55,589 bases of DNA from Siculibacillus lacustris (GCF_004328075.1 NZ_SJFN01000031.1:35-55623); one strand, 5' to 3'. Numbered from the stretch's first letter, positions 34,807 to 42,893 are shown. Numbers and translations: made by a program. Notes: generated from the letters alone by a model not told the origin.

Positions 34807-35127
34807 ATGACCCAGACCAACAACCGCTTCTTCGACGACATGGCCAAGCTGGTCACCGACGCCGCCGGCGTCGCCCAAGGCCTCGGCCGCGAAGTCGAGA
34901 CCGCGATCCGCGCCCGCTTCGAGTCCTTCGTCACCGATCTCGACCTCGTCAAGCGCGAGGACTTCGAGGTGGTGCGCGATCTCGCCGCCGCCGCCCGCGC
35001 CGAGAACGAGGCCCTGAAGGCCCGCCTCGACGCGCTCGAGGCGCGGGTCGTCGCCCTCGAGGGCGGCAAGAGCGATCCCGCCCAGACCCTGATCGCCGGC
35101 GATCCCGTCGATCCGACCGTCGGCTGA
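34807..35127 (+). CDS. ubiK: Ubiquinone biosynthesis accessory factor UbiK (BMFP family)
   Basis: The 106-residue protein has the BMFP/UbiK pattern: an amphipathic N-terminal part (NNRFFDDMAKLVTDAAGVAQGLGREVETAIRARFESFV) followed by a coiled coil (KREDFEVVRDLAAAARAENEALKARLDALEARVVALEGG, about 50-90) that trimerises. UbiK binds UbiJ and palmitoleic lipids to promote ubiquinone synthesis under air. The start has CAGGAGA 7-8 bases upstream. It is 3 bases ahead of the DUF523 gene and follows a good promoter-like sequence. Confidence 0.92.
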   Translation: MTQTNNRFFDDMAKLVTDAAGVAQGLGREVETAIRARFESFVTDLDLVKREDFEVVRDLAAAARAENEALKARLDALEARVVALEGGKSDPAQTLIAGDPVDPTVG

Positions 35128-35130
35128 GGC

Positions 35131-35640
35131 GTGGACCGGATTCTGGTCTCCGCCTGCCTGCTCGGCGCGCCGGTCCGCTGGAACGGCGCGGCGCGCCCCG
35201 TCGACGATCCCCGCCTCGCGACCTGGATCGCCGAGGGGCGAATCGTGAGCTTCTGCCCGGAATGCGCCGCCGGCCTCGCCGTCCCGCGCCCGGCCGCCGA
35301 GATCGCCCCCGGCGACACCGCGGAAACCGTCCTCGCCGGCCGCGGTCGGGTGATCACCGCCGCCGGCGCCGATCTGACCGCACCGTTCCGCGCCGGCGCC
35401 GCAGCGGCGCTGGCCCTGGTGCGCGAACACGGCCTGCGCTTCGCCCTGCTCGCCGAGGGCAGTCCCTCGTGCGGGTCGACGGTCGTCGCCGACGGCAGCT
35501 TCACCGGGCGCCGCCGCGCCGGCGACGGCGTCACCGCGCGGCTGCTCGCCGACCACGGCGTCGCGGTCCACGGTCCCGATCGTCTCGACGCGCTGGCCGC
35601 CGCCCTCGATCGCCCGGTTCGTCCCCCGCAAACGCTCTGA
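35131..35640 (+). CDS. DUF523 protein
   Basis: The 169-residue protein carries the DUF523 hallmark cysteines: ILVSACLLGAPVRW (C9), FCPECAAGL (C42, C45) and EGSPSCGSTVV near residue 113. These could bind a metal or Fe-S cluster. The family is widespread but uncharacterised and is sometimes linked to 2-thiouracil desulfidation. The frame begins at GTG 35131, 3 bases after the ubiK stop, so it is translationally coupled. No ATG exists near this point. It ends before a 247-base gap with a -10-like element. Confidence 0.88.
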   Translation: MDRILVSACLLGAPVRWNGAARPVDDPRLATWIAEGRIVSFCPECAAGLAVPRPAAEIAPGDTAETVLAGRGRVITAAGADLTAPFRAGAAAALALVREHGLRFALLAEGSPSCGSTVVADGSFTGRRRAGDGVTARLLADHGVAVHGPDRLDALAAALDRPVRPPQTL

Positions 35641-35709
35641 CGCATCGGAATGTCCACATCTTTTCGATCCCCGGGGCGCCGCCCGGTGCGCGGAAGATGG
35701 TACTGCGCC

Positions 35710-35715
35710 TATACT
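35710..35715 (+). promoter_or_regulatory. TATACT -10-like element before the YbjN gene
   Basis: TATACT (5/6 match) lies 172 bases upstream of the YbjN-like start with no good -35 at 17 bases. It is the most promoter-like sequence in the 247-base gap and would give a leader of about 165 bases. Confidence 0.35.
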
Positions 35716-35887
35716 GAAATCCGAGAGAGATTCGCGGCTCCGAGTGTGTCGGCCTCGATCGGTCGCGGTTCGTCGCGTGCCCCGCAATCCGGCGTCGTTC
35801 GTCGTCGCGGATCGTGGGGGGTGGTGAGTGCGAGTGGTGCGTATCCCCGGCCCAAGGCCCTTCCTCCCACGCGAGGCTTCGCCCCCG

Positions 35888-36388
35888 ATGAGCCTGATCG
35901 AATTCGCAATCGAACGGCAATCCCACCCCGTCGACGTGATCGAACACGTCGCCGCCCTCGAAGACTGGTGCTTCGAACGGGCCGACGACGACGAGATCAC
36001 CGTCTCGGTGACCGGCCGCTGGGCCGAATATCACGTCTCCTTCTCGTGGATGGAGAGCGTCGAGGCCCTGCATCTGGCCTGCACCTTCGACCTCAAGGTG
36101 ACCGAACCGCGCCGCGCCGAAGTGACCCGGCTGTTGTCGCTGGTCAACGAACAGATGTGGATCGGCCACTTCGACCTGTGGTCGGGCGAGGGCGTGGTGC
36201 TGTTCCGCCATGCCATGGTGCTGGCCGGCGGCGCCGAACCTTCGGCGCGCCAGATCGCCGCGCTGCTGACCAATGCGGTGGACGCCTGCGACCGCTATTT
36301 CCAGGCGTTCCAATTCGTGGTGTGGGCGGGCAAGACCGCTCCGGAGGCGCTCGAGGGCGCCCTGTTCGAAACGGTGGGCGAAGCATGA
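35888..36388 (+). CDS. YbjN-domain protein
   Basis: This 166-residue cytosolic protein has a single YbjN domain, a type III secretion chaperone-like fold. Visible blocks are IEHVAALEDWCFERADDDEITVSVTG, EYHVSFSWMESVEALHLACTFDLKV, VTRLLSLVNEQMWIGHFDLW and GEGVVLFRHAMVL. In Rhizobiales this gene commonly precedes proC. It overlaps proC by four bases (ATGA). The function of the family is unclear, with E. coli YbjN acting as a pleiotropic regulator. The start at 35888 is chosen at MSLIEF after a non-conserved Arg/Pro-rich stretch. Confidence 0.9.
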   Translation: MSLIEFAIERQSHPVDVIEHVAALEDWCFERADDDEITVSVTGRWAEYHVSFSWMESVEALHLACTFDLKVTEPRRAEVTRLLSLVNEQMWIGHFDLWSGEGVVLFRHAMVLAGGAEPSARQIAALLTNAVDACDRYFQAFQFVVWAGKTAPEALEGALFETVGEA

Positions 36389-37209
36389 CCTTGGAACTCT
36401 CCGCGACCGAACCGCTGGTTCTGGTCGGTGCCGGCAAGATGGGCGGATCGCTGCTCGCCGGTTGGCTCGCCGAAGGCCTGGCGCCCGAGGCGGTGGTGGT
36501 CGTCGACCCGGCCCCGGCGCCCGAGACGCTGGCCCGCCTCGCCGCCCTCGGCGTGCGTCACAGCGCCGTCGCTCCGACCGACGTGGTCGCTCGTGTGCTC
36601 CTGGTGGCGGTCAAGCCGCAGGTCCTCGACGCCGTCCTGCCGCCGCTCGGGCCGCTGGTCGGGCCACGCACCATCGTGATCTCGGTGGTCGCCGGCAAGA
36701 CCATCGCCACCTTCCGCGCCGCCCTCGGCGGCGGCTTGATCGTCCGCACCATCCCCAACACCCCGTCGCAGGTCGGCCGCGGCATCACCGCGGCGGTGGC
36801 CGGTGACGACGTCGGCGCCGCCGATCGCGACTTGGTCGGCCGTCTGCTCGCCGCCGTCGGCCGCGTCGAATGGGTCGACGAGGAGCGGCTGATCGATCTG
36901 GTCACCGCGATCTCCGGCTCCGGCCCGGCCTATGTGTTCCACATGGTCGAGGCGCTGGCCGCCGCCGGTACGTCGCTCGGGCTCGCCCCCGACCTCGCCG
37001 CGCGGCTCGCCCGCGCCACCGTCGAAGGCGCCGGCGAGTTGCTCTATCGCAGCGAGGACAGCCCCGAGACCTTGCGCCGCAACGTCACCTCGCCCGGCGG
37101 CACCACCGCCGCGGCACTGGCCGTGCTGATGGGCGACGACGCCCTCACCCGCCTGATGAGCGAAGCCGCCGCCGCCGCCGCGAAGCGCTCGAAGGAACTG
37201 GCCGGCTGA
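36385..37209 (+). CDS. proC: Pyrroline-5-carboxylate reductase
   Basis: The 274-residue enzyme performs the last step of proline synthesis, reducing P5C with NAD(P)H. It shows the Rossmann motif VLVGAGKMGGSLLAGWL (about 12-28), VKPQVLDAVLPPL, VRTIPNTPSQVGRGITA and the P5CR signature SGSGPAYVFHMVEAL with the closing RRNVTSPGGTTAAAL. All catalytic regions are present and length is typical. It overlaps the YbjN gene by four bases, so expression is coupled. A hairpin follows between it and the convergent GST. Confidence 0.97.
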   Translation: MTLELSATEPLVLVGAGKMGGSLLAGWLAEGLAPEAVVVVDPAPAPETLARLAALGVRHSAVAPTDVVARVLLVAVKPQVLDAVLPPLGPLVGPRTIVISVVAGKTIATFRAALGGGLIVRTIPNTPSQVGRGITAAVAGDDVGAADRDLVGRLLAAVGRVEWVDEERLIDLVTAISGSGPAYVFHMVEALAAAGTSLGLAPDLAARLARATVEGAGELLYRSEDSPETLRRNVTSPGGTTAAALAVLMGDDALTRLMSEAAAAAAKRSKELAG

Positions 37210-37225
37210 GCCGAGGCCGGACACT

Positions 37226-37246
37226 CCGGCGGGTCCGCCCCGCCGG
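37226..37246. terminator. Hairpin between convergent proC and gst
   Basis: An 8-bp GC stem (37226-37233 with 37239-37246) with a 5-base loop lies 17 bases after the proC stop. No T-run follows. Confidence 0.45.
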
Positions 37247-37270
37247 CACCGCCTCGCCCACCCCCTCGCC

Positions 37271-37897
37271 TCACACCCCCGCGGCCGCCGCTTCCGCGTC
37301 GATCGCCTTGGCGCGCGCCAGAGCCGGCCGTTCGGCGATCCGCGCCACATAGGCGGAAACCTCGGGGATCGCCGGCAGCAGACCGAAGGCGGTGGTCCAG
37401 GTCAGGGCGCTGCCCCACAGCGCATCGGCGACGGTGAAGTGCTCGCCGAGCAGCCACGGGCCTTTCGCCAATTGTCCGGTGAGGGTGGCGATCATGTCCT
37501 CGAAGGTGCCGTAGGGCATCATGCTCGGCTTGCCCGGCTCGCGCTTCAGAGCCCGGTCGCACAGGGCCGGCTCGAAACACGAGCCGTAGAAGAACAGCCA
37601 GCGCAGCAACTCGCCGCGGTCGCGGTCGCCCATCTGCGGCGCCAGACCACGCTCGGGAAAAAGGTCGCCGAGATAGAGGGCGATCGCCCCCTGCTCGGTC
37701 ACCACCGTGTCGCCGTGGCGGATCGCCGGCACCTTGCCCATCGGGTTGATCGCCAGATACGCCGGCGCCTTGTGCTCGCCCTTGGCGAAGGACAGCCGGT
37801 GGATCCGGTAGGGCACGCCCAGTTCCTCGAGCAGATAGACCATGCCGCTCGACCGCGTGTTGGTGGCATGGAACAGGGTCACGTCGGCTTCGCTCAT
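37271..37897 (-). CDS. Glutathione S-transferase family protein
   Basis: The 208-residue protein has a GST N-terminal domain (VTLFHATNTRSSGMVYLLEELGVPYRIH, NPMGKVPAIRHGDTVVTEQGAIALYLGDLFPE) and an alpha-helical C-terminal domain containing the N-capping box TVADALWGSALTW. The Ser in TRSSG near residue 16 suits glutathione activation. It is similar in style to rhizobial GSTs of the beta or YfcG-like groups, with unknown substrate. It is read leftward and convergent with proC. No obvious operon partner. Confidence 0.9.
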   Translation of the reverse strand: MSEADVTLFHATNTRSSGMVYLLEELGVPYRIHRLSFAKGEHKAPAYLAINPMGKVPAIRHGDTVVTEQGAIALYLGDLFPERGLAPQMGDRDRGELLRWLFFYGSCFEPALCDRALKREPGKPSMMPYGTFEDMIATLTGQLAKGPWLLGEHFTVADALWGSALTWTTAFGLLPAIPEVSAYVARIAERPALARAKAIDAEAAAAGV

Positions 37898-38029
37898 CGT
37901 CGGTCCTCCCCGGAATGGTTTTCTCCAACATGGAACATTTCAAGAACGTACGCAAGTCCGAACACCCCCGCGACCCGACGGAATCGTCGCCCGACCGCCC
38001 CGCGCGGCCATGGCCGGAGGCGAGAAACC

Positions 38030-38058
38030 TTGCGCTTTTGGCCCACCGGTGCTATGAG
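38030..38058 (+). promoter_or_regulatory. Candidate rplY promoter
   Basis: TTGCGC (38030-38035), a 17-base spacer and TATGAG (38053-38058) would start the rplY mRNA near 38065, giving a leader of about 134 bases. Both elements match 4/6 and follow the form seen at other genes in the window. Confidence 0.5.
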
Positions 38059-38087
38059 CCCGGCCGTTCCCACACGCCGACACCCCT

Positions 38088-38198
38088 GGAGGCACCGTGA
38101 GGGACCCCCGACCCGTCCGCATCAGCGACCCGTCGGGTGGGCAGAGGCCGGATTTCCGGCCTTTTTCTTTTGACAGTCACTCGAAAGGTGAGCACCCC
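38088..38198 (+). promoter_or_regulatory. rplY leader with in-frame upstream GTG and attenuator-like terminator
   Basis: A GGAGG (38088-38092) precedes GTG at 38097, which is in frame with rplY and open across the leader, adding 34 codons. Within this frame lie a hairpin (arms 38107-38112 and 38132-38137) and then a terminator (38145-38171). The usual L25 start at 38199 has its own AAAGGTGAG. Ribosomes starting at 38097 would run through the terminator and could stop it forming. An RNA element controlling rplY-pth is the likely reading. Confidence 0.45.
38145..38171 (+). terminator. Intrinsic terminator in the rplY leader
   Basis: AGGCCGGA (38145-38152), TT, TCCGGCCT (38155-38162) then TTTTTCTTTT (38162-38171) is a perfect 8-bp stem with a T-tract, 27 bases upstream of the rplY start. 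Confidence 0.85.
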
Positions 38199-38801
38199 AT
38201 GAGCCGTCAGTCCTACGAGCTCGAGGCCACGGTGCGGGAACGGATCGGCAAGGGGGCCGCCCGTGAACTGCGTCGTCAAGGCCGTGTCCCCGCCGTGATC
38301 TACGGCGACAAGAAGCCCCCGATCGCCATCTCGCTCGGATTCAAGGACGCCGACAAGCGTCTGCGCGCCGGCGGCTTCCTGACCACCGTCGCGACCGTGG
38401 TCGTCGGCGACGAGAAGGTCCGTGTGATCCCCAAGGATTACCACATGGATCCCGTGCGTGACGTACTCACCCACGTCGACTTCCTGCGCATCGGCGACAA
38501 CACCGTGGTCACGGTCTTCGTCCCGGTCCATGCGATCAAGCAGGAACAGTCGACCGGCATGAAGCGCGGTGGCGCCCTGTCGATCGTCCATCACGAAATC
38601 GAGCTGCAGGTGCGGGCCGACCAGATCCCCGACGCGATCGAAGTCGACATCACCGATCTCGACATCGGCGATTCGGTGCACATCGAGGACGTGGTCTTCG
38701 CGCCCGGCATCAAGCCGGTGATCCACGAGAAGAACTTCACCGTGCTGGCGATCACCGCGCCGGTCGGCTTCACCGAAGTCGCCGCCACGCCGGTGGCGTG
38801 A
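38199..38801 (+). CDS. rplY: 50S ribosomal protein bL25 (Ctc form)
   Basis: The 200-residue long-form L25/Ctc binds 5S rRNA in the large subunit. It has the L25 domain (residues 4-95: [62 protein letters not shown]) and the TL5 C-terminal domain to about 195. ATG 38199 gives the standard start [11 protein letters not shown] 34-codon in-frame extension from GTG 38097 is possible but would cross the terminator. It is 26 bases upstream of pth, a typical pairing in alphaproteobacteria. Confidence 0.96.
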   Translation: MSRQSYELEATVRERIGKGAARELRRQGRVPAVIYGDKKPPIAISLGFKDADKRLRAGGFLTTVATVVVGDEKVRVIPKDYHMDPVRDVLTHVDFLRIGDNTVVTVFVPVHAIKQEQSTGMKRGGALSIVHHEIELQVRADQIPDAIEVDITDLDIGDSVHIEDVVFAPGIKPVIHEKNFTVLAITAPVGFTEVAATPVA

Positions 38802-38827
38802 TCCGGCCTTCCGCATCGGAGAAGCCC

Positions 38828-39514
38828 ATGCTGCTCTTCGTCGGGCTCGGCAACCCCGGTGCGGACTACGCCGGCAATCGGCACAACATCGGTTTCATGG
38901 CGGTGGACGCGATCGTCCGCCGCCATGGCTTTTCGCCCTGGCGCGCCAAGTTCCACGGCGCGGTCTGCGAAGGCACCATCGCCGGCGAAAAGGTCGTGGC
39001 GCTGAAGCCCGCGACCTACATGAACGACAGCGGCCGCGCGGTCGTCGCCTGCACCGGTTTCTACAAGATCGAGCCCAAGGACGTGATCGTCTTCCACGAC
39101 GAACTCGACCTCGCCCCCGGCCGCCTGCGCGTCAAGATCGGCGGCGGCCACGCCGGCCACAACGGCCTGCGCTCGATCCAGGCCCACATCGGCCCCGATT
39201 TTCGCCGCATCCGCCTCGGCATCGGCCATCCCGGCGCCAAGGAACGGGTCACCGGCCACGTGCTCGGCGACTTCGCCAAGGTCGACCGCGAGTGGCTGGA
39301 GCCGCTGCTCGACGACGTCGCGGCGGCCGTCGACAAGCTGGTCGCCGGCGACGACACCGGCTTCATGAACGCCGTCGCCAGCCCGCCGCGCCCCTTGGAA
39401 GCCCCTGCGGCGCCCGCCCGCGCCGCCGCGCCGTCCGGGGAGGGGCCTCCCGCTTCGGCCCGCAACGCCATGGCGGAGACCCTGCGGCGCCTCCTCGCCG
39501 CCAAGAAACGCTGA
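38828..39514 (+). CDS. pth: Peptidyl-tRNA hydrolase
   Basis: The 228-residue enzyme cleaves peptidyl-tRNA that dropped off ribosomes. Active-site residues are N9 ([17 protein letters not shown]), H19, N66 (ATYMNDSG) and D91 ([13 protein letters not shown]). [13 protein letters not shown] is conserved. The C-terminus has a Pro/Ala-rich extension after about 185 and a basic end (LAAKKR), common in Rhizobiales. The ATG at 38828 follows GGAGAAGCCC. A GTG overlapping the rplY stop is in frame but less likely. Confidence 0.96.
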   Translation: MLLFVGLGNPGADYAGNRHNIGFMAVDAIVRRHGFSPWRAKFHGAVCEGTIAGEKVVALKPATYMNDSGRAVVACTGFYKIEPKDVIVFHDELDLAPGRLRVKIGGGHAGHNGLRSIQAHIGPDFRRIRLGIGHPGAKERVTGHVLGDFAKVDREWLEPLLDDVAAAVDKLVAGDDTGFMNAVASPPRPLEAPAAPARAAAPSGEGPPASARNAMAETLRRLLAAKKR

Positions 39515-39542
39515 GCCCTCGCGTACGCCCGCGCTTGCGGAC

Positions 39543-39571
39543 TTGCCAGACGCGTCGGGGACGATTATGGT
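39543..39571 (+). promoter_or_regulatory. Candidate promoter of the second cold-shock gene
   Basis: TTGCCA (39543-39548), a 17-base spacer and TATGGT (39566-39571) lie about 140 bases before the start codon at 39720, again leaving a long leader as at the other cold-shock gene. Both share the ACTTGCC start of the -35. Confidence 0.45.
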
Positions 39572-39719
39572 GCGGCATCGGATTTCGGCCGGACACTGGG
39601 CTGTTTCGCTCGGGCTCATCCGGGCGCGCTTGTCAGATCTCTCCAAAATTCGACTGAACGAGCGGGAGGCGCCGTCGCGCCCGCTCGCGTTTGCACAAGC
39701 GACGAAGAGGATGACTACT

Positions 39720-39929
39720 ATGCCGATCGGAACCGTCAAGTTCTTCAACGAAACCAAGGGATACGGCTTCATCCAGCCGGAAGACGGGGCGAAGGACGTG
39801 TTCGTCCACATCTCCGCGGTCGAGCGCTCCGGCCTGCGCTCTCTCCACGAGGGCCAGAAGGTCTCCTTCGAGATCGAAGTCGATCGCCGTTCGGGCAAGG
39901 CTGCCGCCGCCAACCTCGCGGCCGTCTGA
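39720..39929 (+). CDS. Cold-shock protein (CspA family)
   Basis: The 69-residue single cold-shock domain begins [20 protein letters not shown], with RNP1 (KGYGFI) and RNP2 (VFVHIS), and ends AAAANLAAV. These small OB-fold proteins bind single-stranded RNA and act as RNA chaperones. GAAGAGG lies 9 bases before the chosen ATG; an in-frame ATG 9 bases upstream has no space for a ribosome-binding site. It has a candidate promoter, a long leader and a strong terminator, and is followed by the IF-1 gene. Confidence 0.96.
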   Translation: MPIGTVKFFNETKGYGFIQPEDGAKDVFVHISAVERSGLRSLHEGQKVSFEIEVDRRSGKAAAANLAAV

Positions 39930-39937
39930 GCTTCCGC

Positions 39938-39980
39938 ACGGGCCGGAGACGCGGGATTCCCTTCCGCGTCTCCGGCCCGT
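39938..39980 (+). terminator. Strong 17-bp hairpin terminator after the second csp gene
   Basis: A perfect 17-bp stem (39938-39954 with 39964-39980), a 9-base loop and a downstream CGCATTTTCGG lie 8 bases after the stop. It separates the cold-shock gene from infA. Confidence 0.8.
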
Positions 39981-40036
39981 CGCATTTTCGGTCTGACAAT
40001 ACGGCCGGCAGAACAACAGGGATATGGATCTCGTTC

Positions 40037-40315
40037 ATGGCCAAGGAAGAATTGATTCAATTCGACGGGCTGGTTTTGGAAATCCTGCCTGACGCTCGCT
40101 TTCGCGTCCGCCTCGAGAATGGTCACGAAATCGTCGCCTACACCGCGGGCAAGATGAAGAAGAACCGCATCAAGACCTTGGCCGGAGATCGCGTCACCGT
40201 CGAGATGAGCCCCTACGACCTGGAAAAGGGCCGCCTGGTGTTCCGCCATCGCGAAGTCCGCCCCGATTCGGCGCCCCGGCCGGCCGGCGGCAATCCCCAG
40301 TTCCGTCGTCGCTGA
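40037..40315 (+). CDS. infA: Translation initiation factor IF-1 with C-terminal basic tail
   Basis: The 92-residue protein has a full IF-1 S1-like OB fold over residues 1-72 ([62 protein letters not shown]). A 20-residue basic, Pro-rich tail ([17 protein letters not shown]) extends past the usual 72-residue length. IF-1 occupies the 30S A-site with IF-2 and IF-3. The ordinary IF-1 gene may be elsewhere in the genome, because many Rhizobiales carry a long paralog. It follows the cold-shock gene after a terminator. Confidence 0.93.
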   Translation: MAKEELIQFDGLVLEILPDARFRVRLENGHEIVAYTAGKMKKNRIKTLAGDRVTVEMSPYDLEKGRLVFRHREVRPDSAPRPAGGNPQFRRR

Positions 40316-40412
40316 GACCCGCCGCGCCGCCGACGCGCGGCGCCGGCGCTTCGCCGACCTCGACGCGTGAGCCGGCTGTCCGCCACGCGACCAAGACCGG
40401 AAAGATCCGCCC

Positions 40413-41510
40413 ATGGGTTTCAAATGCGGGATCGTCGGCCTGCCGAACGTCGGCAAGTCGACCCTCTTCAACGCCCTCACCCGGACCGCGGCCGCCCAGG
40501 CCGCCAACTACCCCTTCTGCACCATCGAGCCGAACACCGGCGAGGTCGGGGTTCCGGATCCGCGTCTCGACAAGATCGCGACGATCGGCAAGTCGGCGCA
40601 GATCGTGCCGACCCGAATCACCTTCGTCGACATCGCCGGTCTGGTCCGCGGGGCTTCGAAGGGCGAGGGCCTCGGCAATCAGTTCCTCGCCAACATCCGT
40701 GAGGTCGACGCGGTCGTCCACGTCCTGCGCTGCTTCCAGGACGACGACGTGACCCACGTCGAAGGCCGCATCGATCCGGTCGCCGACGCCGAGACCGTCG
40801 AGACCGAGCTGATGCTGTCCGATCTCGACAGCCTGGAACGCCGTGTCGTCGCCGCCCGCAAGAAGGCCGCCGGCGGCGATCGCGACGCCAAGGCGCTGCT
40901 GCCGGTGATGGAGGCGGCGCTCGCCTGCCTGCAGGCCGGCCGCCCGGCCCGCACGCTGGACCTTTCGCCCGAAGACCGTGAGATGCTCGCCGGCCTGACG
41001 CTGCTCACCGCCAAGCCGGTGCTCTACGTCTGCAACGTCGACGAACCCTCGGCCGCCACCGGCAACGAGTATTCCCGCGCCGTCGAGGCGATGGCCAAGA
41101 CCCAGGGCGCCATGGCCGTGACCATCTCGGCGGCCATCGAGGCCGAGATCGCCCAGCTCTCCGACGCCGAAGAGATCGAGTTCCTCGAAGGCATGGGTCT
41201 GCACGAGCCGGGCCTCGACCGGCTGATTCGCGCCGGCTACGACCTGCTCGGTCTGGTCACCTACTTCACGGTGGGCCCGAAGGAAGCGCGCGCCTGGACG
41301 ATCACCCGCGGCACCAAGGCGCCGGGCGCCGCCGGGGTGATCCATTCCGACTTCGAGCGCGGCTTCATCCGCGCCCAGACCATCGCCTACGACGACTACG
41401 TGGCGCTCGGCGGCGAAGCGGCGGCCAAGGAAGCCGGCAAGGCCCGCGACGAAGGCAAGGAATACGTCGTCCAGGACGGCGACATCCTGCTGTTCCGCTT
41501 CAACGCCTGA
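40413..41510 (+). CDS. ychF: Redox-regulated ribosome-binding ATPase YchF
   Basis: The 365-residue Obg-family ATPase shows G1 GLPNVGKST, FCTIEPNTGEVGVPD, G3 DIAGLVRGASKGEGLGNQFLANIREVDA, the altered G4 NVDE that gives ATP preference, and a C-terminal TGS-like domain with TVGPKEARAWTI, VIHSDFERGFIRAQ and VQDGDILLFRFNA. It binds the large ribosomal subunit and affects catalase and oxidative-stress responses. Length and motifs are typical. It starts 97 bases after infA with a weak ribosome-binding site. Confidence 0.98.
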   Translation: MGFKCGIVGLPNVGKSTLFNALTRTAAAQAANYPFCTIEPNTGEVGVPDPRLDKIATIGKSAQIVPTRITFVDIAGLVRGASKGEGLGNQFLANIREVDAVVHVLRCFQDDDVTHVEGRIDPVADAETVETELMLSDLDSLERRVVAARKKAAGGDRDAKALLPVMEAALACLQAGRPARTLDLSPEDREMLAGLTLLTAKPVLYVCNVDEPSAATGNEYSRAVEAMAKTQGAMAVTISAAIEAEIAQLSDAEEIEFLEGMGLHEPGLDRLIRAGYDLLGLVTYFTVGPKEARAWTITRGTKAPGAAGVIHSDFERGFIRAQTIAYDDYVALGGEAAAKEAGKARDEGKEYVVQDGDILLFRFNA

Positions 41511-41525
41511 CCCGAGAGACGAAAC

Positions 41526-41548
41526 GGGCGGCCGCCGCGCGGCCGCCC
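41526..41548. terminator. Bidirectional hairpin between ychF and DUF4282
   Basis: A perfect 10-bp GC stem (41526-41535 with 41539-41548) with a 3-base loop lies in the 45-base gap of convergent genes. No T-run. Confidence 0.55.
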
Positions 41549-41555
41549 CACACCC

Positions 41556-41867
41556 TCAGCGCGGCACGCGGTCCCAGGGCCCACCGCCGATGAAGCGCTG
41601 ATGCATGCGGAACACCGCGATCACCGTCTCCGCGGCGATGCGCACGCCGAGGAAGATCAGCGCGGCGAGCAGGGTGACGGTCACCAGGACCAGCCCCCCG
41701 ACCAGCGGCGACTGCAACAGCGCCGCGACCCCGAACAGCCAGCCGATCAAAGCGACCAGAACCGCGAAGGCGCTTCCCAGAAGGTGGAACGGACGAACCA
41801 GGCGATCGACGAGAAAATCGTCGAGGTTGGTGAGTTTCGACAACATGCGACCGATTTCCTCTGTCAT
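41556..41867 (-). CDS. DUF4282-like small membrane protein
   Basis: The 103-residue product has two transmembrane helices (about residues 28-50 and 58-82) and a tail FRMHQRFIGGGPWDRVPR. The pattern of a short N-terminal helix, two TM helices, then an amphipathic FRM(H/N) region matches DUF4282, a widespread family of unknown function. The start is uncertain: 41867 has GAGG touching it, while the internal ATG at 41846 has AGAGG 11 bases upstream. It is convergent with ychF and divergent from the MaoC pair. Confidence 0.72.
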   Translation of the reverse strand: MTEEIGRMLSKLTNLDDFLVDRLVRPFHLLGSAFAVLVALIGWLFGVAALLQSPLVGGLVLVTVTLLAALIFLGVRIAAETVIAVFRMHQRFIGGGPWDRVPR

Positions 41868-41958
41868 CCTCGACGCTTCGAAAGGCGGCGGTCGGGCCTT
41901 GCCGCCGGTTTTCGCGCGCCTCTTATGACACGGACGCGGGCTCGGATCGACGGGGGAA

Positions 41959-42408
41959 ATGATGTTGCACTTCGAGGACTTCGCCGCCGGGGCGGTCTTT
42001 CCGCTGGGCGCCCGGCGGATCGACCGCGACGAGATCGTCGCCTTCGCCGAGCGCTGGGATCCCCAGCCGATGCATCTCGACGAAGCCGCCGGTGCCGCCT
42101 CGATGCTCGGGGGCCTCTCCGCCTCCGGCTGGCACACCGCCTGCGTGATGATGCGCCTGTTCGTCGACGGACTGCTGTCCAAGGCCGATTCGCGCGGCTC
42201 GCCCGGCATCGAATCGTTGAAGTGGATGCGACCGGTGCGCCCCGGCGACACCCTGTCCGCCGATCTCACCATCCTCGACACGCGCCTGTCGCGCAGCCGG
42301 CCGACCATCGGTCTGGTGCGCGGGCGCTTCGAGACGGTCGACCAGAACGGCGCCGCGGTGCTGGTGATGATCGCCACCGTGATGATGGGAACGAGGGCCG
42401 CGGCATGA
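41959..42408 (+). CDS. MaoC-family (hotdog) hydratase
   Basis: The 149-residue single-hotdog protein has the R-hydratase motif FAERWDPQPMHLDEAAGAAS with the catalytic-type Asp and His, and MLGGLSASGWHT. MaoC-like enzymes hydrate trans-2-enoyl-CoA to (R)-3-hydroxyacyl-CoA, though many single-domain relatives are uncharacterised. VLVMIATVMM ends it. Its stop overlaps the start of a second MaoC-like gene (ATGATG), and the two are 40-45% similar by eye, probably forming a heterodimer or a duplicated pair. Confidence 0.87.
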   Translation: MMLHFEDFAAGAVFPLGARRIDRDEIVAFAERWDPQPMHLDEAAGAASMLGGLSASGWHTACVMMRLFVDGLLSKADSRGSPGIESLKWMRPVRPGDTLSADLTILDTRLSRSRPTIGLVRGRFETVDQNGAAVLVMIATVMMGTRAAA

Positions 42409-42893
42409 TGTATCTCGAGGACTATCGAGCCGGCGCCACCCTCGACCTCGGCCGGCACACCTTCAGCGCCGAAGAGATCGTCGACTTCGCCCGCCAGTTC
42501 GATCCCCAGCCCTTCCACATCGACGAGGAGGCCGGCCGCGCCTCGCTGTTCGGCGGCCTCGCCGCCTCCGGCTGGCACGTCGCCTGCGCCTGGATGCGGC
42601 TGTGGATCGACCACCAGAACGCCGAGATGGCCGCCGCCGACGCCCGCGGCGACGACGTCGTGGTGTCGGGCCCCTCCCCCGGCTTCGAGGACATGCGCTG
42701 GTCCAAGCCGGTGCTCGCCGGCCACACCCTGTCCTACCGCTCGACGGTGATCGCCACCCGCCCGTCCGGCTCGCGCCCCGGCTGGGGCACCCTGGTCAGC
42801 CGCAACTCGGCGACCGACGAAGCCGGCGACGAGGTCTTCAGCTTCGTGGTCAACGTCTTCGTGCCGCGCCGCCCGCGCGCGCCCAAGGCCTGA
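42405..42893 (+). CDS. MaoC-family (hotdog) hydratase, second copy
   Basis: The 162-residue relative of the upstream gene has FARQFDPQPFHIDEEAGRASLF and LAASGWHVACAWMRLW, retaining Asp and His at the same places. It also has an insertion (DARGDDVVVSGPSPGFEDMRWSKPVLAG) absent from the first copy. The two frames overlap (stop TGA inside ATGATG), so they are coupled, suggesting an obligate heteromer or sub-functional duplicates. Substrate unknown. It probably acts in acyl-CoA or mesaconyl-type metabolism. Confidence 0.87.
   Translation: MMYLEDYRAGATLDLGRHTFSAEEIVDFARQFDPQPFHIDEEAGRASLFGGLAASGWHVACAWMRLWIDHQNAEMAAADARGDDVVVSGPSPGFEDMRWSKPVLAGHTLSYRSTVIATRPSGSRPGWGTLVSRNSATDEAGDEVFSFVVNVFVPRRPRAPKA

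Noticed and set aside
38097-38198. Annotating the rplY start at GTG 38097
   Set aside because: The extension is not like bL25 N-termini and runs through a T-tailed terminator. The ATG at 38199 fits the family. Kept only as a regulatory finding.
42405-42893. A polyketide- or secondary-metabolite cluster around the MaoC genes
   Set aside because: Neighbours are ychF, DUF4282 and pirin. No ketosynthase, acyltransferase or carrier protein is present.
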